Below the pieces are notes generated by a model that made no database searches, had not been told where the DNA came from, and was given only the letters and a program-made list of their open reading frames with translations. A program made the translations under genes and the position numbers. Below, piece by piece: positions 1 through 5,291 of a stretch of DNA of 16,440 nucleotides; within the stretch, counting starts at the first letter, position 1, and every line of letters starts with the position of its first letter. Where the stretch lies: NCBI GenBank assembly GCA_015486895.1, contig WFQT01000168.1:1-16440 (forward strand), given 5' to 3'. This DNA is from Anaerolineae bacterium. Its GTDB lineage: Bacteria > Chloroflexota > Anaerolineae > JAADDB01.

Positions 1-737
1 CAGTAGAACAGGCAGCGTCTGGCAACGAAGGCGTGGCTCTAATCACCAATCCCTGGGATGAGTACGCCATTGAGGAAGCGCTGCGGTTGAAGGAAAAACA
101 GGGTGGCGAAGTGATAGCCATCACCATGGGACCAGAGAAAGCTACCGACGCGCTCAAAAGTGCCGTAGCGATGGGTGTACCCAAAGGTGTGCGTCTTTGG
201 GATCCTGCTTTTGCCGGCAGTGATGCTTTAGGTGTAGGCAAAATTCTCGCCGCCGGTATTCGCAAGCAAGGAGATTTCGACGTAGTGCTCACCGGCAAGT
301 TAACGGTGGATGGCAATGGTGCCCTGGTACCAGTGGCCATCGCTAACGAGCTGGAGGCAGCTCTGTTGACCCAAGTGGCTAAGATCATTTCCATTGGCGA
401 TGGCAAGGTCACTGTGGAGCGACTGGTGGAAGAAGGCCGGGAGAAGGTTACTGCTCCTTTGCCAGTGGTCATTGCACCGGTGAAAGAGATCAACGAGCCA
501 CGCTATGCCAGTTTCATGGGCATTCGCAAGGCCTCTCGTGCCAAGTTTGAAGTCTGGGATGCTGCCACTTTAGGACTGGAAGCGTCTGCGGTAGGAGCTG
601 ACGCGGCCAAAGTCGCCTGGGTCAACTTGAACAAGCCTGCCCCGCGCAGTAGCCAGGTCGTCCTGATAGAGGGAGAGAGCGTCGAAGAGCAAGTCTCGAA
701 GCTCGCTGCGTCTCTGAGGGCCGAGAAAGTCATCTAA
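1..737 (+). CDS. etfB: Electron transfer flavoprotein, beta subunit (5' partial)
   Basis: EtfB carries electrons with EtfA from acyl-CoA and other flavin dehydrogenases to the quinone pool; it binds AMP and wraps around the EtfA FAD domain. The reading frame is open from base 3, so the GTG at 33 is an internal valine and the true start lies upstream of the window. About 244 residues are visible; the family is usually 250-265 long, so only a few tens are missing. Seen: a segment NPWDEYAIEEALRLKE near the start, TVDGNG in the AMP/nucleotide loop region, and the family-diagnostic EINEPRYASFMGIRKA in the C-terminal part. The stop is at 735-737 and the etfA ribosome site begins at once (AAAGGAG, 736-742), so both are co-translated from one mRNA. 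Whether this is the housekeeping or a bifurcating type cannot be told from the visible part. Confidence 0.95.
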   Translation, partial: VEQAASGNEGVALITNPWDEYAIEEALRLKEKQGGEVIAITMGPEKATDALKSAVAMGVPKGVRLWDPAFAGSDALGVGKILAAGIRKQGDFDVVLTGKLTVDGNGALVPVAIANELEAALLTQVAKIISIGDGKVTVERLVEEGREKVTAPLPVVIAPVKEINEPRYASFMGIRKASRAKFEVWDAATLGLEASAVGADAAKVAWVNLNKPAPRSSQVVLIEGESVEEQVSKLAASLRAEKVI

Positions 738-750
738 AGGAGATGGAATC

Positions 751-1719
751 ATGAGTGTACTTGTCTGGGTAGAACAGTATAAAGGGGCCGCGATTCCCAT
801 TTCCTGGGAGGTAATGGGAAAGGCCCGCGAGTTAGCGGATAGCTTAGATGGCAAGTTAGTAGCCATGGTTGCCGGCGAGGGAGTTGAGAGCTTGGCCCAG
901 GAAGCTATCTCTTACGGCGCCGATCAGGTTTTTGTGTACGAAGACAAAGAATTAGATTCTTTCAGAGTGGAGCCTTACGCTAAGTTACTAAGCGATGCGG
1001 CCGCGAAAGCGGGGGCATCAGTCATTTTAGCCGGTGGTACGACCCGAGGACGTGATTTGGTCGCTTATGTGGCAGTCCAGAATGGCTGGGGGATCGCCCC
1101 CGATGCTTCCAATTTACGCTTAGAGGAAGGTAAATTGGTTGCAACCCGACCGGTGTACACCGGCAACATCTTCGCAGACATTACTTTCAATTCTGCAGTG
1201 CAGGTAGCATCAGTGCGAGGGCGCTCTTTCCCATTGCCTGAGAAGGACGCCAATCGCAGCGGCGAAGTCGTCGCCGGGGATGCCTCAGTGGTGATTGGTG
1301 CTGCTAAGACTGTTGTGGATGGAATGGAAGAGAAAGCCAGCGGCGAGGTTAGCTTGACGGATGCCAATATTATCGTCTCCGGCGGGCGTGGCGTTAAAGG
1401 TCCAGAAGGGTTCGAGCCAATCCGCGAGTTGGCCGGGGTATTGGGAGCAGCCGTAGGTGCCTCTCGCGCCGCCGTTGATGCCGGTTGGATCCCCTATGAC
1501 CACCAGGTGGGGCAAACCGGCAAAACGGTGCGCCCGGACCTCTACATTGCTTGCGGTATCAGCGGTGCTATTCAGCACCTGGCCGGGATGAGCTCTAGTA
1601 AGGTCATTGTTGCTATCAACAAAGACCCAGATGCTCCTATCTTCCAGGTTGCCAATTACGGCATCGTTGGCGACTTGTTTACTTATGTGCCGGCATTGAT
1701 CGCTGAGCTGAAGAAGTAA
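751..1719 (+). CDS. etfA: Electron transfer flavoprotein, alpha subunit
   Basis: EtfA holds the redox-active FAD of the ETF heterodimer. The 322-residue protein has the usual two parts: an N-terminal nucleotide-fold domain (about 1-185) and a C-terminal FAD-binding domain (about 200-320). The latter contains SGGRGVKGPEGF (210-221) and, around 254-300, the FAD signature with GQTGKTV, PDLYIACGISGAIQHLAGM and INKDPDAPIFQVANYG. The start ATG at 751 is fixed by AAAGGAG at 736-742, eight bases upstream, and lies 13 bases after the etfB stop, so the pair forms an operon. The partner dehydrogenase or ETF:quinone oxidoreductase is not in the window. No truncation or missing key residue is seen. The downstream stem-loop at 1760-1786 may end the transcript. 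Confidence 0.97.
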   Translation: MSVLVWVEQYKGAAIPISWEVMGKARELADSLDGKLVAMVAGEGVESLAQEAISYGADQVFVYEDKELDSFRVEPYAKLLSDAAAKAGASVILAGGTTRGRDLVAYVAVQNGWGIAPDASNLRLEEGKLVATRPVYTGNIFADITFNSAVQVASVRGRSFPLPEKDANRSGEVVAGDASVVIGAAKTVVDGMEEKASGEVSLTDANIIVSGGRGVKGPEGFEPIRELAGVLGAAVGASRAAVDAGWIPYDHQVGQTGKTVRPDLYIACGISGAIQHLAGMSSSKVIVAINKDPDAPIFQVANYGIVGDLFTYVPALIAELKK

Positions 1720-1759
1720 TAGCGCTGAAGCTAATAGCCAATAATGAGTGTATTGCGTG

Positions 1760-1786
1760 GCGCCGGGCTTCCCTTAGGCCCGGCGC
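1760..1786 (+). terminator. GC-rich stem-loop after etfBA
   Basis: A perfect 9-bp stem, GCGCCGGGC (1760-1768) with GCCCGGCGC (1778-1786), and a 9-nt loop lies 40 bases after the etfA stop. There is no T-tract after it, so it is not a classical intrinsic terminator. It could stabilise the mRNA 3' end or act with Rho. Confidence 0.45.
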
Positions 1787-1821
1787 TCGCGTGTGTCGAT
1801 TCTAAATGACAGTAGTGGAAT

Positions 1822-1850
1822 TTGTAAATCACGGGTAATTATGCTATTAT
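1822..1850 (+). promoter_or_regulatory. Candidate sigma-70 promoter for the cold-shock gene
   Basis: TTGTAA (1822-1827) and TATTAT (1845-1850) are 17 bases apart, and a TG at 1842-1843 gives an extended -10. Transcription would begin near 1857 and leave a leader of about 140 nt before the csp start, comparable in length with the long leaders known for cspA-type cold-shock mRNAs. A second possible extended -10, TGCTAGTAT (1953-1961), lies closer to the gene but lacks a good -35. Confidence 0.5.
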
Positions 1851-1887
1851 TTCTTTGTGTGACACGAGCTGTTGGAGGATCGACTGA

Positions 1888-1909
1888 TAAAGTACAGGTA
1901 AAGTACAGG
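1888..1909 (+). repeat. Tandem 11-bp direct repeat in the csp leader
   Basis: TAAAGTACAGG occurs twice without a gap (1888-1898 and 1899-1909) and is followed by the related TGAAATGAC. It lies inside the predicted 5' leader of the cold-shock gene. It could be a protein- or RNA-binding site, or a simple slippage duplication. Confidence 0.6.
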
Positions 1910-1998
1910 TGAAATGACTATGCCTGTGCTTTTTCTTTTACTTCCACGGGCGTGCTAGTATTTGTTGTCTTTTTAGTTTTCTTGGAAGGAGTTTCTTG

Positions 1999-2208
1999 AT
2001 GTCAGAGAGAGAACATGGAAAGGTGAAGTGGTTCAACGGCCGCAAAGGCTACGGGTTCATTGTCGTAGACGGCAAACCAGATGTCTTTGTGCACTATTCG
2101 GCTATCACGGGCAGCGGTTACCGCAGCTTAGAAGAAGGGGACGAAGTTGAATTCGGCGTTGTGCAAGGCGAGAAGGGCTTGCAGGCCGTTGATGTCGTCA
2201 AGGTGTAA
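1999..2208 (+). CDS. csp: Cold-shock domain protein (CspA family)
   Basis: A 69-residue single cold-shock domain, a five-strand beta barrel that binds single-stranded RNA/DNA and acts as an RNA chaperone. RNP1 is KGYGFI (16-21) and RNP2 is VFVHYS (29-34); the start HGKVKWFNGRKGYGFI and the EGDEVEF segment are standard. The ATG at 1999 is chosen over the TTG at 1996 because GGAAGGAG (1984-1991) then sits seven bases away. The gene stands alone: a candidate promoter and long leader precede it and a strong terminator follows. The leader suggests post-transcriptional control, as in other csp genes, but temperature dependence is an inference. Confidence 0.96.
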   Translation: MSEREHGKVKWFNGRKGYGFIVVDGKPDVFVHYSAITGSGYRSLEEGDEVEFGVVQGEKGLQAVDVVKV

Positions 2209-2236
2209 TGGTCGTCCCGGAACTTGTTGACATTCA

Positions 2237-2266
2237 CCCCATTGCTCAGGCAATGGGGTTTTTTTT
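2237..2266 (+). terminator. Intrinsic terminator of csp
   Basis: CCCCATTGC (2237-2245) pairs perfectly with GCAATGGGG (2250-2258) across a TCAG loop and is followed by eight T (2259-2266). It lies 28 bases after the csp stop. This is a textbook Rho-independent terminator. Confidence 0.95.
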
Positions 2267-2599
2267 GCACCCGGCAAGTATTCTCTCAATAACCTGTGCT
2301 GATGTAGGTAAAAGGGATGTGTCCTAACCGAGTTGGGAGTGGTGCGACGGTGGCGCATGACCACCAGATGCAATTCGGCCCTCTAAGCGGGCTACCGCCC
2401 GCCTTCAGCCCCGGATTTATCCGGCGGACTGAAAACACGCACGCCCACATGCGCGTCACGGACAAAGGCAATAGCCTCTCGGCAAAGGCCAGGAGATGGT
2501 TCCCAACTGATTATAGGACACACTCAAATGAAATGCGTCGCCCACACCAGACGTAATGTCTATTTTGGGAGTAAAACGCGAAAAACAGCCGTTTTCCCC
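2267..2599. other. Gene-free stretch between csp and lexA
   Basis: No convincing gene is present. Short open frames on both strands lack ribosome sites, recognisable motifs and coding character. The notable content is a hairpin cluster at 2387-2433 (listed separately). The last part (about 2570-2599) leads into the lexA promoter. Confidence 0.7.
2387..2433. repeat. Two adjacent hairpins
   Basis: Hairpin 1 is GCGGGC (2387-2392), loop TACC, GCCCGC (2397-2402). Hairpin 2 is nested: TTCAG (2404-2408) with CTGAA (2429-2433) outside, and CCGGAT (2411-2416) with ATCCGG (2419-2424) inside. Only one base separates the two. Possible meanings are a REP-like element, a relic of a transposon end of the hairpin-recognising type, or part of an unknown structured RNA. 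No transposase gene is near. Confidence 0.55.
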
Positions 2600-2628
2600 T
2601 TGACATGGAACATTTGTTCTGCTATAAT
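2600..2628 (+). promoter_or_regulatory. Consensus sigma-70 promoter of lexA
   Basis: TTGACA (2600-2605) and TATAAT (2623-2628) both match the consensus fully and are separated by the ideal 17 bases. Transcription should begin near 2635. LexA box 1 fills the spacer and box 2 covers the start point, so this is a very strong promoter held off by its own product. Confidence 0.9.
2608..2619. promoter_or_regulatory. LexA box 1 (autoregulation)
   Basis: GAACATTTGTTC fits GAAC-N4-GTTC, the LexA/DinR operator core known from Gram-positive bacteria. It lies between -35 and -10 of the lexA promoter. Confidence 0.88.
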
Positions 2629-2632
2629 AGAC

Positions 2633-2644
2633 GTACAAATGTTC
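2633..2644. promoter_or_regulatory. LexA box 2 (autoregulation)
   Basis: GTACAAATGTTC matches the reverse complement of box 1 at 11 of 12 positions. It is centred 25 bp downstream of box 1, over the predicted transcription start. Two operators in inverted relation suggest tight autorepression. Confidence 0.82.
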
Positions 2645-2703
2645 CATTCTGCGTCAGTGCCACGTCCGAGCAGCCTGGAGCAAATATTGAAAAGGAGGTT
2701 GTC

Positions 2704-3426
2704 ATGTCTCGCCCATCCAACTGCCAGCTAAAGGCGGTCCTGCAAGCTATTGCCGACTACCGGCAACGCTACGGCTCCTCCCCTGCAGTGCGGGATATCG
2801 TTGAATTGTTAGGTTTTTCTTCTCCCTCTGTGGTCCAAAATTGCCTCCAGAAGCTGCAAAAAGAGGGCTACTTGCAACGGCGGGAGCGCAAGTCCCGCAG
2901 CTTGACTTTGACAGGGAAAGCGAAGCAACTTATCGGTGCCTTAGACGAATATCAACTGCCAGTGCTGGGACGCATCCGGGCCGGCTACCCTATCCCTACG
3001 TTGGACGGTTATTCTCCAGGGGATGAAACTGCTTTCCTGCGGCTGACACCGGACATTGTGCCTTTCCGAGAGCATCTTTACGCCCTGGAAGTGGAAGGGG
3101 ATTCTATGCGGGATGCGATGATCTCGAGTGGCGACCTCGTTGTCCTCCAAGGAGATGTGAAGCCGGAAAACGGTGATATCGTGGCCGCTTGGCTGCGAGA
3201 CCGGAAGGAGACTACATTGAAGCGGCTATACCGTCCGGAGCGGAAGGAAGAAGCTGTACCGGCACCTACGGACACGATTACTTATGATGACCTCTCGCCG
3301 GCAGAGAATGCAACTTATCAACTGGAGCTACGGCCGGAGAACCGAGACTACAGTAGCATTTGGGTGGCGGAAAAAGACCTGGATGTTCAGGGTGTGGTCG
3401 TGGCCGTCATTCGGCGCCGCCGCTGA
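2704..3426 (+). CDS. lexA: LexA repressor (SOS regulator, self-cleaving)
   Basis: LexA represses DNA-damage genes and cleaves itself when stimulated by RecA filaments. The 240-residue protein has an N-terminal winged helix (about 1-72, with SSPAVRDIVELLGFSSPSVV as the HTH region) and a C-terminal S24 peptidase domain. Seen: the Ala-Gly cleavage bond in RIRAGYP (A93-G94), catalytic Ser134 in VEGDSM and Lys173 in TTLKRLY. The start is ATG 2704, set by AAAGGAGGT (2691-2699); the longer open frame from 2605 would begin inside the promoter. After Lys173 a charged, Pro-rich insert (about 178-205) replaces the usual short turn, making the protein longer than the typical 200-210 residues. Operators upstream of lexA and of the next gene match its expected target. 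Confidence 0.96.
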   Translation: MSRPSNCQLKAVLQAIADYRQRYGSSPAVRDIVELLGFSSPSVVQNCLQKLQKEGYLQRRERKSRSLTLTGKAKQLIGALDEYQLPVLGRIRAGYPIPTLDGYSPGDETAFLRLTPDIVPFREHLYALEVEGDSMRDAMISSGDLVVLQGDVKPENGDIVAAWLRDRKETTLKRLYRPERKEEAVPAPTDTITYDDLSPAENATYQLELRPENRDYSSIWVAEKDLDVQGVVVAVIRRRR

Positions 3427-3516
3427 GGGCACAAGTCACTTTCTCTATAGGCCTTTAGCAAACGTCTCACTTCTTTGGGTAGAACCGTGATCGTTTATTT
3501 TTTTCGCCCCGATACA

Positions 3517-3528
3517 GAACATCTGTTC
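3517..3528. promoter_or_regulatory. LexA box 3, upstream of the translocase gene
   Basis: GAACATCTGTTC, flanked by A and T to give a 14-bp match AGAACATCTGTTCT, shares 11 of 12 bases with LexA box 1. It lies in the 120-nt gap after lexA, 18 bases before the ATG at 3547. No clear -35/-10 pair is seen around it (TCTAAT at 3527-3532 would start RNA inside the ribosome site), so the exact promoter is open; the box itself is clear. Confidence 0.87.
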
Positions 3529-3546
3529 TAATAGATAGGAGGAACC

Positions 3547-4611
3547 ATGAAACGTTATCGTTTAGAGCAACAGGCAGACCGCATCGAAATGGTGCTGCAA
3601 AGTCACAAACTGCCGGTGCAAGTTACCGGCGGCGTCATTCTTCCCAGTAGCGTGCGCTTCCACCTGCAAGCCCCCATGAACGTGCGCATCAACAAGATTT
3701 CCGCCTTAGCCGAGGAGATTGCGCTGGCGTTAGGAGCCCCCCGGGCACACGTTTTCCGAGGGAAAGGAGAAATTAACGTGGATGTGCCGCGGACAACGCC
3801 GACAACACTGCATTATGTGGATGTATTGCGGCGCCTGCCACGGCGCTTACTGCCATTGCAAGGAGTGTTGGGGCAAGATGACGAAGGCGTACCACTACTG
3901 TTACGGTTAGATGCGCCCGTGGTGAGCCACGTCCTGGTCGCAGGCACCACTGGTTCCGGGAAGACGGTATTATTACAAGGATTCTTGCTTTCTCTGACCT
4001 TGCTTTACCAGCAAAGCCGAGTACAACTGGTGTTGGTGGATCCAAAGCGGCGGGGATTCTTGCCGCTGGCGGAATCCCCTTACTTGTGGCGGCCGTTGGC
4101 CAGCAGCGGTCTGGAAATCCGACAGTCGCTGGAAGCCATGGTGGCACTGATGGAACGCAGGGATCGAACGGGTGCCAGGTGGCCGAAAGTTGTGGTGGCG
4201 GTAGATGAAGTGGCAGAAGTGGCAATGACGGCAGGACCGCCGGCAATGGCAGCGTTAACCAGGATCGCACAACGAGGCCGGGAAGCGGGAATCCACCTGG
4301 TGGCAGGAACCCAAAAGCCGACATCATCATTGTTGGGACCTCTATTAAAAGGGAACTTCCCAGCGCGGATTGTGGGTGCGGTAGCCAACAGTAATGACGC
4401 CTGGGTAGCATCCGGTATATCAGAAAGCGGCGCCGAGAAGTTGAGCGGATCAGGCCAATTCATCGCTGTAGTACGTAACCAGATAAGTCATTTCCAGAGT
4501 GGGTTACTGGAAGCAGGGGAAATCCAGCGGGCAGTATCATTGTCGGCACAGGACATACCGGGGTGGGAGGTTAGGCGACGACTTGGATGGCAACAAGAGG
4601 TAGTGGCATGA
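3547..4611 (+). CDS. FtsK/SpoIIIE-family DNA translocase, motor-only form
   Basis: A 354-residue AAA+/RecA-like dsDNA pump. An alpha-domain-like region (about 25-80, with KISALAEEIALALGAP) is followed by the beta motor: Walker A GTTGSGKT (133-140), Walker B VVVAVDE (215-221), and a C-terminal block with AQRGREAGIHLVAGTQKP and SGAEKLSGSGQFI that parallels FtsK. Absent are the N-terminal membrane helices, the long linker and the C-terminal gamma domain that reads orientation sequences, so it is less than half the length of a divisome FtsK. AGGAGG (3537-3542) sets the ATG at 3547. A LexA box precedes it, so SOS induction is expected. The next gene overlaps its stop by ATGA. Alternatives are a conjugative TraB-like pump or a relic of an integrated element; family membership is sure, cellular role is not. 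Confidence 0.9.
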   Translation: MKRYRLEQQADRIEMVLQSHKLPVQVTGGVILPSSVRFHLQAPMNVRINKISALAEEIALALGAPRAHVFRGKGEINVDVPRTTPTTLHYVDVLRRLPRRLLPLQGVLGQDDEGVPLLLRLDAPVVSHVLVAGTTGSGKTVLLQGFLLSLTLLYQQSRVQLVLVDPKRRGFLPLAESPYLWRPLASSGLEIRQSLEAMVALMERRDRTGARWPKVVVAVDEVAEVAMTAGPPAMAALTRIAQRGREAGIHLVAGTQKPTSSLLGPLLKGNFPARIVGAVANSNDAWVASGISESGAEKLSGSGQFIAVVRNQISHFQSGLLEAGEIQRAVSLSAQDIPGWEVRRRLGWQQEVVA

Positions 4612-4952
4612 AGAAGTGGGTCGTGGTGATAATGGTCGTGTTTTTAGGGGCAATAGCATATCGTGCTGGGCAGCGACTTGGTGGTGAACTGTCAGCGGTT
4701 GTTATTGGCGTGCTGGTGGGGATAGCGGTGAGCTTACCGTTGCAAGTGATACTGTTCCTGATAATGAGCGGCAGAGAGGTTCGAGATGTATCCTCCCCAT
4801 CGCCGCCGACCGTCGTGTACACAGCACCGACACTGCGCCTTGAGGAACCCAGGGTGGTAGGGGCTGAGACAGCGAGATGGAATCGCGGTATGCCATTGAC
4901 ATGGATACATCGGGATTTTCATGCTTTGAACGGTGAGCCAATTGAAGAATAG
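4608..4952 (+). CDS. Small two-helix membrane protein coupled to the translocase
   Basis: A 114-residue protein of no family I recognise. It has two hydrophobic segments (about 4-18 and 29-53) joined by a short Arg/Gly-containing turn, then a soluble tail of about 60 residues rich in Pro, Arg and Glu. The start ATG at 4608 overlaps the translocase stop as ATGA, with AGAGG (4596-4600) seven bases before it; the in-frame ATG at 4587 lies deeper in the upstream gene and is less likely. The overlap implies translational coupling and near-equal synthesis. Since the translocase has no membrane part of its own, this protein may act as its anchor or channel partner, an inference from gene order only. 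It also recalls the small membrane proteins encoded beside TraB translocases on Streptomyces conjugative plasmids. Confidence 0.78.
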   Translation: MKKWVVVIMVVFLGAIAYRAGQRLGGELSAVVIGVLVGIAVSLPLQVILFLIMSGREVRDVSSPSPPTVVYTAPTLRLEEPRVVGAETARWNRGMPLTWIHRDFHALNGEPIEE

Positions 4953-5041
4953 GAGCAACTTGTATGTGGCTCACCTTAGAACCCCAAAACCAATCGGCGA
5001 CCGGGCTATGTCCCCCGTTCGTTACCTATCAAATCCAAATC

Positions 5042-5070
5042 CCCTTCCTCTCCGGGCCGGAGAGGAAGGG
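5042..5070. repeat. 29-bp palindrome A
   Basis: CCCTTCCTCTCCGG (5042-5055) is perfectly complementary to CCGGAGAGGAAGGG (5057-5070) around a single central base. It is probably a copy of a small interspersed palindrome; a similar but decayed element is seen at 9029-9095. Confidence 0.85.
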
Positions 5071-5073
5071 ACC

Positions 5074-5102
5074 GTAGGGGCGCAGCAATGCTGCGCCCCT
5101 AC
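5074..5102. repeat. 29-bp palindrome B
   Basis: GTAGGGGCGCAGCA (5074-5087) is perfectly complementary to TGCTGCGCCCCTAC (5089-5102) around one central base. It starts three bases after palindrome A. In RNA both would fold into long hairpins and may end the SOS transcript, though neither has a T-tract. Confidence 0.85.
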
Positions 5103-5118
5103 TTCGTGCGCTCTGGAT

Positions 5119-5146
5119 TTGTCGCAACTGCGGTCTGGTGTATCAT
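5119..5146 (+). promoter_or_regulatory. Possible promoter of the phosphodiesterase gene
   Basis: TTGTCG (5119-5124) and TATCAT (5141-5146) are 16 bases apart, with TG dinucleotides just before the -10. The match is moderate. The leader would be about 140 nt and begin with the GCTTGG/CCAAGC hairpin. Confidence 0.35.
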
Positions 5147-5291
5147 AGCTTTAGCGCTTGGTTATGCCAAGCATTGCAACGCTTCATCAGTCCACACAAC
5201 AAGATATAACCGCAATTGAGGTACCAGTTCCTATCGTTAAGCGGCAATACTCGTGTCTGTGGTACATGATGGATGAAAGGAACGCACAGTC

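Larger units (their letters stand above)
4953..5291. other. Intergenic region after the SOS module
   Basis: No gene is supported here. It holds two adjoining palindromes (5042-5102), a hairpin GCTTGG/CCAAGC (5156-5161 with 5167-5172), and a possible promoter for the phosphodiesterase gene (5119-5146). The open frame across 4933-5148 runs through the palindromes and is judged spurious. Confidence 0.7.

Noticed and set aside
2267..2599. Small open frames of about 60-80 codons on both strands
   Set aside because: They overlap hairpins, have no ribosome site and show no coding character.
2605..2703. N-terminal extension of LexA from an ATG at 2605
   Set aside because: It would begin inside LexA box 1 and upstream of the -10 element and the predicted transcript start; ATG 2704 has a strong ribosome site and matches the family start.
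3773..4411. Long minus-strand open frame opposite the translocase gene (212 codons)
   Set aside because: It lies wholly opposite a clear coding gene, is low in complexity (Pro/Leu/Ala runs) and has no recognised motif.
2600..4952. Complete prophage or integrative conjugative element
   Set aside because: No integrase, relaxase, replication or structural gene, no attachment repeat, and housekeeping genes on both sides; only the translocase recalls such elements.
5042..5102. CRISPR-like repeats
   Set aside because: The two palindromes differ in sequence, there is no spacer series and no cas gene.
4933..5148. Small plus-strand open frame after the membrane protein gene
   Set aside because: It runs through both palindromes and has no ribosome site; its amino acid text is a by-product of the repeats.
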